Positions 35,886 to 45,129 of a stretch of DNA of 64,000 nt are shown piece after piece (positions within the stretch are counted from its first letter, which is position 1; each line of letters opens with the position of its first letter). Source of the stretch: Photobacterium carnosum (GTDB taxonomy: Bacteria; Pseudomonadota; Gammaproteobacteria; Enterobacterales; Vibrionaceae); contig NZ_NPIB01000007.1 in assembly GCF_002849605.1 (NCBI RefSeq), positions 1 through 64,000 on the forward strand, given 5' to 3'. Both the position numbers and the translations under genes were made by a program. Below the pieces are notes generated by a model, which was given only the letters and a program-made list of their open reading frames with translations, had not been told where the DNA came from and did not search any database.

Positions 35886-36126
35886 TTTCACCCTTCACAC
35901 TGATACTATTATATTAATTCTATGTAAGCCGATTAATAAATCCGAAAAATACAGCCTAGATACTACACTATATCGCAAATGTATCGCTTTAATCTTACCA
36001 ATTAATTTATCAGAGCTTAGCTTTATGTATCAATGTGAAAATTGAAGGGTATGAACATTTAAAAGAAGTAAAAAAGAAGCATAAAAATAGCAACGTAATA
36101 TTGATTATCACGTTGCTAATGAGATT

Positions 36127-36342
36127 TTACTTACTTTCAGATGTATAGCTAGAATATGAACAGTAATAACAACCATTTGATTGAGGATATATTTTTTTTG
36201 CGGCGTCTAAAGCAGTACTACATGCCGTATGGTAACCAAGTACATCACAATTATTTAAATTAGGGCTATGGCTACATGTTGCTGTATGAATTTCATGATC
36301 GCCGTTATCTTGCGCATTTTTATCAACATAAAACAAACTCAT
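36127..36342 (-). CDS. Small Cys/His-rich conserved protein, unknown function
   Basis: 71 aa: SLFYVDKNAQDNGDHEIHTA, then C-x-H-S, LGYHTACSTALDAAKKIYP, and NGCYYCSYS near the end. This arrangement (N-D-N-A-Q, H-E-x-H, G-Y-x-x-C, A-A-K, N-G-C-x-x-C) matches a widespread small bacterial family that I recall as uncharacterised. The six cysteines and histidines suggest a metal site. Monocistronic, with GAGGTTATT before the ATG. Confidence 0.7.
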   Translation of the reverse strand: MSLFYVDKNAQDNGDHEIHTATCSHSPNLNNCDVLGYHTACSTALDAAKKIYPQSNGCYYCSYSSYTSESK

Positions 36343-36538
36343 AATAACCTCTGAATATTAGTATTCTTAAACCAAGACATTACTCCTATCAAATTATAGG
36401 AGATACTTAATAATCCTAATAATTAGATTTACATCACTTTCATTGAAAAATATTAACCCTTAAATATTAATACTGTGATTTGCTCGATTTATTTAAACAT
36501 TACCCTAATATATTTTTATCTTATTATTTTAATCCATG

Positions 36539-37921
36539 TCACTCTAACTCAACTTCATCAGATAAAGACTGTGTTTTTAATGCAAATATAGCCAAAATAA
36601 AGGCAACAACAGCAACTGCTGCCATAACCAAATATGTAGTATTAAAACCAGATTCTAACAGTTTAGTCTCAACGCCAGCCAAACCATTTGCACTATCTGC
36701 TAATGCATTATCAGGCAATTGAAAATGGAATATAGCAGAACAAACAGCCACACCAATCGCACCACCTAACTCACGGCCGAAATTAAATAATGACATTCCG
36801 ATACCACGATCTCTTGGCGGTAACACATTTTGTACAACAACACTTAACGCTGGCAAGGTAAAGCCAAGTCCAAGACCCGCAAAAATAAGTGCTAATTTAA
36901 CTTCAAAATCAAAATGTAATTGCCATAAAGCCAATGACGTCATTAAAAATCCGATCATGACAAAAATTTTATAATTACCCCATCGCGCAATCGACTTACC
37001 ACCAATAAACGCCCCTGTTGTAATACTAAACATAAAAATCATCATAAATAATCCACTCTCTGATGCTGTTAGCCCTTTTTGCCATTGAAGCTGTAAAGGG
37101 AAATACACTAACACTGCAAACATCAGTAACTGTGAACATAAAATCAAACTTACGCTAACTAAGTAGCCAGGTAAACGCGCTAAACGTGCAGGAAGAATTG
37201 GATCTTTTGCGAATTTTTCAACAATATAAAGTAAAACTAATGACAATAATAAAGCACCTGCAACCCAACCTATTGGAAGTTGTGACTCTGGCGATAATAG
37301 TAATAATACCAATGTTGTCACACTAATAAGCAGTGCTGCGCCTTTCCAATCAAATGGTGATTTTCGACCTTTACTCAAATGGGATAGATTACGATTAACC
37401 ATCCATAAAGCAAGAATCCCTAGTGGTAAATTAACCCAAAAAATCCAGCGCCAATTAAGATGTTCGGCAAAGAAACCACCCAATAACGGCCCTGCAATAC
37501 TTGAAACAGCATAGACAATGGAAATATAACCCTGATATTTACCTACAATACGCGCAGGAATACTGTCGGCAATGACAGTAAATGCTAATGCAATTAAACC
37601 ACCACCACCAAGCCCTTGTAAAACACGACTAGCGATTAATTGCCCTAACGTATCCGATAAACCACAAGCGATAGATCCCAACATGAATAGAACAATACTC
37701 ACATTAAGCATTTTTACACGCCCGAAAATATCACTTAATTTACCATACACAGGAAGCACTGCTGTTGCTGCCAATAGATAGGCAGTCACTACCCAGGTTA
37801 ATGCCTGCCCTGCATTTAAGTCTTGGCCAATAATAGATAATGGTGTAGTAACAATACTTTTCTCTAATGAACCTAAGGCAATAACAAGTGCAACACTGGC
37901 AAATATTCTTTGGGGCGACAT
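36539..37921 (-). CDS. MFS multidrug exporter, DHA2 (EmrB/QacA) type
   Basis: 460 aa with about 14 membrane segments. The DHA2 motifs are present: the TPLSIIGQDLNAGQALTWVV start of helix 1, YGKLSDIFGRVKML (motif A), ASRVLQGLGGGGLIALAF (motif B region) and the motif C-like GPLLGGFFAEHLNWRWIFWV. Proton-driven drug efflux is the likely role. An AAAGGAA ribosome site precedes the ATG. No dedicated regulator is adjacent; the TetR gene at 40585 is 2.6 kb away. Confidence 0.88.
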   Translation of the reverse strand: MSPQRIFASVALVIALGSLEKSIVTTPLSIIGQDLNAGQALTWVVTAYLLAATAVLPVYGKLSDIFGRVKMLNVSIVLFMLGSIACGLSDTLGQLIASRVLQGLGGGGLIALAFTVIADSIPARIVGKYQGYISIVYAVSSIAGPLLGGFFAEHLNWRWIFWVNLPLGILALWMVNRNLSHLSKGRKSPFDWKGAALLISVTTLVLLLLSPESQLPIGWVAGALLLSLVLLYIVEKFAKDPILPARLARLPGYLVSVSLILCSQLLMFAVLVYFPLQLQWQKGLTASESGLFMMIFMFSITTGAFIGGKSIARWGNYKIFVMIGFLMTSLALWQLHFDFEVKLALIFAGLGLGFTLPALSVVVQNVLPPRDRGIGMSLFNFGRELGGAIGVAVCSAIFHFQLPDNALADSANGLAGVETKLLESGFNTTYLVMAAVAVVAFILAIFALKTQSLSDEVELE

Positions 37922-38054
37922 TCCTTTTCCTTTATTTAAGTATACAAATACAACGCACTGTATTGTTTAATTATATTTAAAAACATCATCATCAAAACAG
38001 TTTGAATAATTTGTTAATATATAAATAAAATCAATCAATACCCTATTCCAACAC

Positions 38055-38852
38055 CTATATTAATACTTGCTCTTTAATAATGGTCATTACACCTTGGTCA
38101 TTATTACTTGGGGCGTGAAAACGGGCTAATTGTTTAATTTCAGGATGGGCATTATCCATTGCATAACTGAAATAAGTTTCTTTTAGCATTTCAACATCAT
38201 TTAAAAAGTCACCAAAACTCATACTTTCTTCAAATTTAAAATCAAAAATACGTTGTAATTCTTTAATTGCAGTACCTTTAGATGCCGTCTTATGCATCAC
38301 ATCTAGCCAAATTTTCGCACTGATAACAACTTGATGAGTCTGTGAATATAATGGTGCTATAATAGGATATACCTGTTGTTCAGTACCATTAAAATTAAGT
38401 ACCGCAATCTTAATAAATTCATCATCAACAGCCAGTAAATCATTAACAAATTCAAGATTATGGTAATATTTTTTAATTTCTTCTAGTGCCTGTATATCTG
38501 TTGTTTCAGTATAAGCAGAATTTTTACCGCAGAGAATAATGAAAGTATTATCAATGGTTTTAATGCTATTAATAATAGTATGAATTTCTGATGTTGGGAT
38601 AGTTGAACTATAGAGTTCTCTTCCTTGGTACATCACTAACGTACCGTTTTCAGCAATAAACAACATCTTGTCTTTAATTGGCTCAAAAGTATTCACTAAA
38701 CTTTGATACTGTCGACCTGATGCCGCAGCAAAGAGAATATTTCGAGCATCAAGCTCATTGAAAACGTCGTAAAAATCAGTAGGCAAGACCTTGTCGTCAC
38801 TCAATAAGGTGCCATCCATGTCTGTTGCGATAAATTTGATTGAAGATGTCAT
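38055..38852 (-). CDS. Cof-type HAD-IIB phosphatase (first of two)
   Basis: 265 aa. HAD motif I is DMDGTLLSDD, motif II lies in FAAASGRQY, the motif III Lys is in the SKGTAIKELQR segment and motif IV is FGDFLNDVEML. The C2B cap is present. Members dephosphorylate sugar phosphates, flavin and pyridoxal phosphates. It is a close paralogue of the gene at 39367, with the same unusual FGDFxNDVEMLxETYFSYAM segment, so the pair arose by tandem duplication. Confidence 0.88.
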   Translation of the reverse strand: MTSSIKFIATDMDGTLLSDDKVLPTDFYDVFNELDARNILFAAASGRQYQSLVNTFEPIKDKMLFIAENGTLVMYQGRELYSSTIPTSEIHTIINSIKTIDNTFIILCGKNSAYTETTDIQALEEIKKYYHNLEFVNDLLAVDDEFIKIAVLNFNGTEQQVYPIIAPLYSQTHQVVISAKIWLDVMHKTASKGTAIKELQRIFDFKFEESMSFGDFLNDVEMLKETYFSYAMDNAHPEIKQLARFHAPSNNDQGVMTIIKEQVLI

Positions 38853-39027
38853 AAACAGTAATTATTCCAATATCTTATTATTAATGTTTAATATTCTACC
38901 TGTTAATGATGTTAATTTTAATCAAAAAACCAATGCCTTAAACTATAAAAAGTGATCTACATTAAATAATCAGCTCAAAATGTATAATAAAACGAACATA
39001 TAATATTAACCTTCTACCTTAAAAACA

Positions 39028-39062
39028 AAAAAACGCCATTACATTACATAATGGCGTTTTTT
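39028..39062 (-). terminator. Terminator of the 59-aa membrane protein gene
   Basis: Stem AACGCCATT/AATGGCGTT with a 9-base loop and runs of A and T on both sides; probably bidirectional. Confidence 0.85.
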
Positions 39063-39073
39063 CATCTAAACAA

Positions 39074-39253
39074 TTAGTGATGATTATTGCTCCTTTTTTT
39101 CTTTGATGCTGGTTTTACTTCTACCTTACAGCAACCCCCAATATTTTCTTTTTTCGCTTTTAGGTATAACTGTATAAATAAAAAGAACATAAAAAATAAA
39201 AAAACAACAACAGAAATAATGATATATAAAGGAAATAGTTCATCTGTATTCAT
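39074..39253 (-). CDS. Small single-span membrane protein (59 aa)
   Basis: 59 aa starting MNTDELFPLYIIISVVVFLF, with TAGGAG well placed before the ATG. One long hydrophobic span (about 9-30) is followed by a basic cytosolic tail (KAKKENIGGCCKVEVKP, then KKKRSNNHH) with an adjacent Cys pair. It lies between the two Cof paralogues on the same strand and ends at a strong terminator. The GGCC arrangement recalls small metal-transport-associated membrane peptides (for example FeoB-associated Cys-rich proteins), but the match is weak. Function unknown. Confidence 0.65.
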   Translation of the reverse strand: MNTDELFPLYIIISVVVFLFFMFFLFIQLYLKAKKENIGGCCKVEVKPASKKKRSNNHH

Positions 39254-39366
39254 TGAATACTCCTAGATTATGCAACGTAGCAATACATCTAAATAAGAAT
39301 GTAACGCATTACCAATATTTGTCAACGGAATTTACGCTCTTAGTGATACTTATAAATATCTGTTAC

Positions 39367-40176
39367 TCACAATGCGTGACAGTGTAACACTTGCTGTTTG
39401 ATCACCGTTATTACACCCTGCTCATTATTACTCGGTGCTATAAAACGTGCTAATTTTTTAATCTCTGGATGTGCATTACCCATTGCATAACTAAAATAGG
39501 TTTCATGAAGCATTTCTACGTCATTAAAGAAATCACCAAAACTCATGCTATTTTCAAACGTAAATCCAAATTTATCACGCATAGCCTTAATCGCCTGCCC
39601 TTTGGATGCTTGCTTATCCATAAAATCTAACCATATTTTACCGCTAACGACGACTTGGTGCGTTGCTGCAAATAAAGGTGCTACTAATGGATAAACATAT
39701 TCTTCAGTACCCTTAAAATTTAATACTGATATCTTAATAACCTCATCATCAACATCTAATAAGTCATCAACAAACATGATGTTATGACAATATTTTATTA
39801 TTTCTTGCTGAGCCTGTTTATCTTTTGTCTCTATATACGCTGATTTTTTTCCGCATAATACAATATGACTATTCTCAATATTACGTACTGTTTCAATAAT
39901 TAAATCAGATTCAGATTTAGGAAGCATAGCACTATAAAGCTCCTTACCTTGATACATCACTAAAGTGCCATTCTCGGCAATAAAAAGTATCTTATCTTTA
40001 ATCGATTCAAACATTTTTAATAATGTGAAATATTGTCGACCAGACGCAGCTGCAAATAAAATATCTTTTGCATCTAGATCATTAAATACATCTAAAAAAT
40101 CATGAGGAAGTTCATTTACATCATTCAGTAAAGTGCCATCCATATCTGTTGCAATAAACCGTATCGGTAATGCCAT
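39367..40176 (-). CDS. Cof-type HAD-IIB phosphatase (second of two)
   Basis: 269 aa from ATG 40176 (MALPIRFIATDMDGTLLNDV), with GGAG about 10 bases upstream; the open frame extends 28 codons more without conservation. Motifs I, II and IV are intact (DMDGTLLND, AAASGRQYF, FGDFFNDVEML). It is roughly two-thirds identical to the gene at 38055 over its full length. The pair are tandem paralogues separated by a small membrane-protein gene. Substrate unknown. Confidence 0.88.
   Translation of the reverse strand: MALPIRFIATDMDGTLLNDVNELPHDFLDVFNDLDAKDILFAAASGRQYFTLLKMFESIKDKILFIAENGTLVMYQGKELYSAMLPKSESDLIIETVRNIENSHIVLCGKKSAYIETKDKQAQQEIIKYCHNIMFVDDLLDVDDEVIKISVLNFKGTEEYVYPLVAPLFAATHQVVVSGKIWLDFMDKQASKGQAIKAMRDKFGFTFENSMSFGDFFNDVEMLHETYFSYAMGNAHPEIKKLARFIAPSNNEQGVITVIKQQVLHCHAL
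39376..39388. other. Near-match to matS
   Basis: GTGACAGTGTAAC matches matS (GTGACRNYGTCAC) at 12 of 13 positions. It lies within the last codons of the second Cof gene. It could be a weak MatP site or coincidence. Confidence 0.35.
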
Positions 40177-40314
40177 ACTATTATTACTCCGCTTAGATTT
40201 AAACTTATTGTATGATGATATATTACCTCTAAATTCGCTACTAGCATATAACCGCAACACTCTTTATATTCAAAGAGTGTTGCCATATATTATAGAATAG
40301 TCTATGTTTTATAA

Positions 40315-40500
40315 TTACTTATCTGCCGCTGATGATAATTTTTTATTGTGTTCAACAACCATTATTGCGATTACTAGAAATAGAATGTCTTTAACTAAAA
40401 AGAAATTTGCAATAGGAACACTATCGACCACTTTCTAAGTGTTTGGTGTATTTATACCCTACCGTTGTTGCTGGTGGCGATACTGTATTTATCCTTAAAC
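40315..40500 (-). pseudogene. Remnant of a small integral-membrane protein gene
   Basis: The minus strand reads GYKYTKHLESGR in one frame and, after a shift, VPIANFFLVKDILFLVIAIM and a short tail to a stop at 40315. This resembles the C-terminus of DUF417/DoxX-like inner-membrane proteins (KFTPYE..GI then a FLVKD-type last helix). It is divergent from the TetR gene, which may once have controlled it. Assignment is tentative. Confidence 0.35.
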
Positions 40501-40584
40501 TATCCATACTGATCCTATCAAGTATTTTGAACTAAACAGTTTATTTTGTTATGATCGGGATAACGACAACTGAGGTTAAGAGCT

Positions 40585-41166
40585 ATGAATAAGCAACAGG
40601 AAAAGCGATTAAACATCGTTAATAAAACAATCACTTTATGTGCGCAATATGGCTTTCACGGCACCAGTATGGATAGTATTACGTCTGCTACAGGAGTATC
40701 TAAAGCAACTATTTATAAATATTTTATTTCAAAAGAGAATTTAATAAAAGAAGCCTTATTTTTATTCAGTGAACAAGCATTAAATAGTCTAAATGTTATT
40801 TTTTCTGATCCTACATTAACACTAGAACAAAAACTGTCAGAACGATTTGAGATATTAGTAACATTAATGAAAGATGACTTATTCAATGGCTGTTATTTTC
40901 AATTAGCCTATAGCGAATTTAACCATACAGACGATAACATTGCTAAAATATGCAGTAATTACAAAAATACGCGTGTAAATATGATTAAGAATTTATTAAC
41001 AGAAAATAACATTAATAATGCTGAGCTTAAATCACAACAAGCAGAATTAATTTTTAACGGATTATTAGCAACATTACAAATAACCAAAAACACAAAATTA
41101 ATACCAATGGCGAAAAAGATGTATCTCAATGTTATTCTTGAAAAAATCAATCATGAACACTATTAA
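40585..41166 (+). CDS. TetR/AcrR family transcriptional regulator
   Basis: 193 aa. The N-terminal helix-turn-helix is typical: ITLCAQYGFHGTSMDSITSA then TGVSKATIYKYFISKENLI. The C-terminal ligand domain is divergent (SEQALNSLNVIFSDPTLTLE and onwards). A GAGGTTAAGAGC ribosome region precedes the ATG. It is divergent from a decayed membrane-protein gene, the probable former target. The upstream region contains no palindrome that I could identify with certainty. Confidence 0.88.
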   Translation: MNKQQEKRLNIVNKTITLCAQYGFHGTSMDSITSATGVSKATIYKYFISKENLIKEALFLFSEQALNSLNVIFSDPTLTLEQKLSERFEILVTLMKDDLFNGCYFQLAYSEFNHTDDNIAKICSNYKNTRVNMIKNLLTENNINNAELKSQQAELIFNGLLATLQITKNTKLIPMAKKMYLNVILEKINHEHY

Positions 41167-41337
41167 TTTAATAGTCATAGTAAATAAACTCATGACTGTT
41201 TAATTAACCTACTAATCTATTTTAAATCAATTCAATTTTGAAGTTGATCACATATCGATAATAATTACCTTTGCTAAAAACAATTAAAGTGGCATAAGAA
41301 TAAATATAAGTACACCAATGAAAAAAGGACAATTCAT

Positions 41338-41562
41338 ATGAAAATTTATTTTATTTTTTGTTTATTATTTATATCGACATCTGCTTTTTCTAGTACAGCA
41401 GTTATCAATTCAAAATTTCATAATCCTGATAATAAAAAAAATATTCTAAAAATAGTAACGCCAACGATAACTGACAATAGAGTAATCAATTCAAAATTTC
41501 ATCATCCAGGCAATAAAAAATATCATGTTGTAAACAAAACCAAAAAAGAAACAACTCTTTAG
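41338..41562 (+). CDS. Small secreted protein with two 13-residue repeats
   Basis: 74 aa with AAAGGAC before the ATG. A signal peptide (MKIYFIFCLLFISTSAFSS) is followed by a short mature peptide that holds VINSKFHNPDNKK and VINSKFHHPGNKK separated by about 17 residues. The mature part is very basic (many Lys, His, Asn) and about 55 residues long. A cationic secreted peptide of this kind could be antimicrobial, metal-binding or a fragment of a larger repeat family; nothing in the sequence decides. A strong hairpin follows. Confidence 0.6.
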   Translation: MKIYFIFCLLFISTSAFSSTAVINSKFHNPDNKKNILKIVTPTITDNRVINSKFHHPGNKKYHVVNKTKKETTL

Positions 41563-41592
41563 TAATAAGTAATTTAATTGTTAATAAAAAAG

Positions 41593-41637
41593 AGTCGATA
41601 CAATCATCAGTATATATTGCTAATGATTATTATCGAC
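41593..41637. terminator. Bidirectional terminator hairpin
   Basis: Outer stem GAGTCGAT/ATCGACTC, inner pairing AATCAT/ATGATT, flanked by AAAAAA on the left. It lies between convergent genes. Confidence 0.75.
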
Positions 41638-41651
41638 TCCTTGTATATCAT

Positions 41652-42491
41652 TTATTTTTGAGCACTAACACCCATTAAATGATCAACTTTCTGTATATTC
41701 TTAAAACCAGCAGCTTTTAATCGACGAATAACGCCATCAACAAAACTACTGCCTTTTTTTATAATATGTGGATTACCTGTATAGTGGAAAAGTCGCCCAT
41801 TTGAGCGTAATACACGATAAATTTCACAATAAAACCCTTCACTGTAAAGTTCACCAGCAAGAGAAAAACGTGGTGGATCATGAATAACAGCATCAAAAGA
41901 AATTGAAGGCATAGTTTCGATCAACTCAAAACTACTTCCCTGACGTTGCTCAATACCATCATTATTTAAATCGTTTGACCACGGATTTTGTGCTCGTAAT
42001 CCCATGACCGATTCACTTAACTCAATGGTTAATACTTTTTTCGCACCCAGCCGATGAGCAGCAATCGCCGCATAGCCTAAACCACTGCAGCAATCTAATA
42101 CATTATCACCACTGCGTACTGCTTGTTTAGCCATCTCTGACGCACTTTTGAAAGGATCGGTTCCTTTCGAGATATGCATTTTAACACCACTAATTTCAAG
42201 CAGTGGCGCACCATCTGTTGGTGCTAGTTTGTAATAACCAACACTACGATCTTCCAATGGCTCCATATCGCCATCACTACAAATATAAATTCGTTGTGTC
42301 TTTTTAACGATTTTTTTAAGATCAGCAATAGAAAGTTTATTTTCTTCGTCAAGAATTAAACCTTGATCAGTGACTGAAAAATCCTGTTCGCTAAGGTTAA
42401 GATCTGTCGAGATTCGAACGCTAGAAAGTCCTTTCTTGATAGCATCTAATGCCTGTTGCGCATTTTTTGTATGAAGGTAGTAGCCAAGCAT
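41652..42491 (-). CDS. Class I SAM-dependent methyltransferase (COG2521-like)
   Basis: 279 aa. An N-terminal region of about 100 residues of unknown role is followed by a Rossmann methyltransferase core: DNVLDCCSGLGYAAIAAHRL (motif I), VLTIELSESV (motif II) and DAVIHDPPRFSLAGELYSEG with a DPPR motif IV. It ends with VLRSNGRLFHYTGNP. The overall form resembles predicted methyltransferases of COG2521. The DPPR motif suggests an N-methylating enzyme of RNA or DNA, but no substrate is shown. Confidence 0.8.
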   Translation of the reverse strand: MLGYYLHTKNAQQALDAIKKGLSSVRISTDLNLSEQDFSVTDQGLILDEENKLSIADLKKIVKKTQRIYICSDGDMEPLEDRSVGYYKLAPTDGAPLLEISGVKMHISKGTDPFKSASEMAKQAVRSGDNVLDCCSGLGYAAIAAHRLGAKKVLTIELSESVMGLRAQNPWSNDLNNDGIEQRQGSSFELIETMPSISFDAVIHDPPRFSLAGELYSEGFYCEIYRVLRSNGRLFHYTGNPHIIKKGSSFVDGVIRRLKAAGFKNIQKVDHLMGVSAQK

Positions 42492-42943
42492 AGTTCATTT
42501 ATCTAATTAGAAACACTTATTGCATTATAACATAAAATAGAACCGTCATATCTTCATCGTTCTCAGCCTACCCTGCCTTGATTAAATAAATACATTTCAA
42601 CATATTACTTATTTATTCAGCTATTTATTATGATAATCACAACACATTAATAAACAATTACATGCCATCCTCTAAAAGTATTCTTTCATTAAAAACATAG
42701 CAATACATTCACCAATAGAATACTTAGTAATAAATACCCATTTAATATCATAATAATATGGGTGGATATCAAAATAAAAAAAGCTTAATTAATCAATTTA
42801 TTAGAAGAATATCCCATTATAGAATATAAAATCTGACTCTCATCACTGGCTCTATTAATGTAACCAACCAATGCAATTATTTACATTGTCTTTGCGTATT
42901 ATTTTTAACTTTATTAACACGAACACTTAAATAAAGGACTGTC
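42492..42943. other. AT-rich intergenic region upstream of tlh
   Basis: About 450 bases with no credible gene or clear repeat. It should carry the divergent promoters of the methyltransferase and phospholipase genes. I see nothing else in it. Confidence 0.5.
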
Positions 42944-44179
42944 ATGAACAAGGCATATTTGCTATTAACGTTATTATTCCCTTTTGCTGCAACTGCTTCT
43001 GATAACGTTCAACATATTGAAAATCATCCACAACAACAGAATGCTACACCTCATACCAATAATACTTATACTTATGTAAAATGCTGGTATCGCACCAGTA
43101 TTAGCCATGATGAACCGGCTACAGATTGGGTTTGGGCTAAAAATAATGATAATAGTTATTATGAACTACCTGGTTATTGGTGGTCATCTATTTCATTTAA
43201 AAATATGTTTTACACTGATGTCTCGAATAAAGATATTGCACAACGTTGCGCAGACTCTATTGATACAGATAATAAAAATGCAGACATTATTTTCTATGCC
43301 TCAGATATAAAGTCATCTTATAGCCATACTATTTGGAGTAATGATAACGTTAGTCAACCAAATACAATCAATAAAATTGTCGCCTTTGGTGATAGCCTTT
43401 CAGATACAGGTAATACCTTTAATGGCTCACAATGGCTATTTCCAAATAGTAATAGTTGGTTCTTTGGGCATTTCAGTAATGGTTTAGTTTGGACTGAATA
43501 TCTGGCTAATGCTAAAAATTTACCATTATATAACTGGGCTGTGGGTGGAGCTGCTGGCGTAAATGAATATGGTATTCTTACTGGAGTTTATGACCAAATA
43601 TCTTCTTTTATTACCTATATGAAACTTGCAAAAAACTATCATATTGAAAATACCCTATTTACTCTAGAGTTTGGTCTTAATGATTTTATGAATTACGATC
43701 GAAATATTACTGAAGTCAAAAGCAATTACAGCACTGCACTTATTCGTTTAACCGATGCTGGTGCCAACAATATTTTATTAATGACATTACCTGACGCGAG
43801 TAAAGCACCACAATTTAAATATGCCACCGCAGATAAAGCGGCTTTAGTCAGTCAACAAATTAAACAATTCAATCTCTTTATAAAAGAACAAGCGGCTTAT
43901 TATAAACAAAAAGGCATCAATATTACGTTTGTCGATGCATATCAGATATTTGAAAACGTAACCTCAGAGCCTCAAAAATATGGTTTTATAAATGCTAAAG
44001 ATGCTTGTATGGACATTAATCGTAGTTCATCAAAAGACTATCTTATTAGCCATAGCTTAACCAATGATTGTGCACAACATGGCTCTGATAAATATGTCTT
44101 CTGGGGCGTTACCCACCCGACCACAGCGATGCACAAATACATTGCTCAAAAAATTATTACTAATGTTTCAATAAACTAA
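42944..44179 (+). CDS. tlh: Thermolabile haemolysin/lecithin-dependent phospholipase, GDSL family
   Basis: 411 aa, close in length and sequence to Vibrio TLH/LDH (about 418 aa). A signal peptide (KAYLLLTLLFPFAATASD) leads to an N-terminal domain (TYTYVKCWYRTSISHDEPAT, then YELPGYWWSSISFKNMFYT) and an SGNH hydrolase domain. The hydrolase has block I GDSLSDTGNT (catalytic Ser), block III FGLNDF and block V VTHPTTAMH (catalytic Asp/His region, here preceded by VFWG). These secreted enzymes hydrolyse phospholipids (phospholipase A and lysophospholipase activity) and lyse red cells in the presence of lecithin. AAAGGACTGTC precedes the ATG. A terminator follows at 44194. Confidence 0.93.
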   Translation: MNKAYLLLTLLFPFAATASDNVQHIENHPQQQNATPHTNNTYTYVKCWYRTSISHDEPATDWVWAKNNDNSYYELPGYWWSSISFKNMFYTDVSNKDIAQRCADSIDTDNKNADIIFYASDIKSSYSHTIWSNDNVSQPNTINKIVAFGDSLSDTGNTFNGSQWLFPNSNSWFFGHFSNGLVWTEYLANAKNLPLYNWAVGGAAGVNEYGILTGVYDQISSFITYMKLAKNYHIENTLFTLEFGLNDFMNYDRNITEVKSNYSTALIRLTDAGANNILLMTLPDASKAPQFKYATADKAALVSQQIKQFNLFIKEQAAYYKQKGINITFVDAYQIFENVTSEPQKYGFINAKDACMDINRSSSKDYLISHSLTNDCAQHGSDKYVFWGVTHPTTAMHKYIAQKIITNVSIN

Positions 44180-44193
44180 AGAATGTTAATACT

Positions 44194-44222
44194 ATTGGCA
44201 CTAACTTTTGGTTAGTGCCAAT
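44194..44222. terminator. Terminator after tlh
   Basis: Twelve-bp stem ATTGGCACTAAC/GTTAGTGCCAAT with a TTTTG loop and a TATTTT tail. Confidence 0.85.
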
Positions 44223-44252
44223 TATTTTAGATATACACAATAGAGTCAGAGA

Positions 44253-44813
44253 TCAAAAAGTGCTTAATATCTTAATTGAACTCACCTGATTATCGAATCC
44301 TGTTGCATTAGCATCACCACTATTACGCGTATAATAAGCACCACTATAATTGACGCCTTCATAAAATCTTACTGACCACCCCATCGGTATATCATAAGAC
44401 GACATTTTATTATCAAAATTATAATCACCCAAATTAGGAATATCATGAGTAATCTTTACGGACTCTCCCATTTGATAATTTTGACTATAAATTGAAACAC
44501 CTTTACCTTTATATCGACCAGTATCAGCTTCCGAAACAAGGGATGATTCAACACACTTCGCTTCTTTTGCTTTACAGAAAATACTGCCTTCACCTTGAGA
44601 TTTTTCACAGCGACGTTGCACTTTATAACGTGCCATATCCTCTGTTACACCAACATCCGCAAAAACATCACTAAACGGTTTCAGTGTACAAACATAAACT
44701 CGACCGCTGTTACTTCCATTAAGATTATTTACATTTTTGAACTCAAGATGTAAACCCGCGTATGAAGCAGTGCTGAAACCTAAAAGTGTGGTTAAAAAGA
44801 TTATTTTTTTCAT
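44253..44813 (-). CDS. Exported beta/gamma-crystallin domain protein
   Basis: 186 aa with a signal peptide (KKIIFLTTLLGFSTASYAG). The C-terminal about 80 residues form one beta/gamma-crystallin unit of two Greek keys: VSIYSQNYQMGESVKITHDI and WSVRFYEGVNYSGAYYTRNS, each with the aromatic-x-G pattern, ending VSSIKIL. The N-terminal part (about 20-105) has four or more cysteines (VCTLKPF, RRCEKS, FCKAKEAKC) and is of unknown fold. Bacterial members often bind calcium and are secreted. It is convergent with tlh but not an operon partner. Confidence 0.8.
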   Translation of the reverse strand: MKKIIFLTTLLGFSTASYAGLHLEFKNVNNLNGSNSGRVYVCTLKPFSDVFADVGVTEDMARYKVQRRCEKSQGEGSIFCKAKEAKCVESSLVSEADTGRYKGKGVSIYSQNYQMGESVKITHDIPNLGDYNFDNKMSSYDIPMGWSVRFYEGVNYSGAYYTRNSGDANATGFDNQVSSIKILSTF

Positions 44814-45129
44814 AACTACTTACTCTGATATAGCAAAATAAATGATTACTATATGATTAATAAACGGGCGGCATCATAACACTAAAACGAATACTTATAT
44901 ATAATACAGTGTACAAATATTCCATTTAAATATAAATCAAACTATTTAATTTTATTTTTTATCTATATTTAATGTTCAACATATTAAATTAATAACACAA
45001 AAAAAATTCATCGTAACGATTAAATATACTAATAAAGATAAATTATAATTCCTTAGTAGTATTTTGTTTTAAATTATGTAATTAATATAACAAAGAAAGA
45101 ACATTAAATAATAATATAAAAGGACTACC
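44814..45129. other. AT-rich intergenic region upstream of poxB
   Basis: About 315 bases, extremely AT-rich, between the divergent crystallin-domain and pyruvate oxidase genes. AAAAGGAC is the poxB ribosome site. No other element recognised. Confidence 0.5.
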
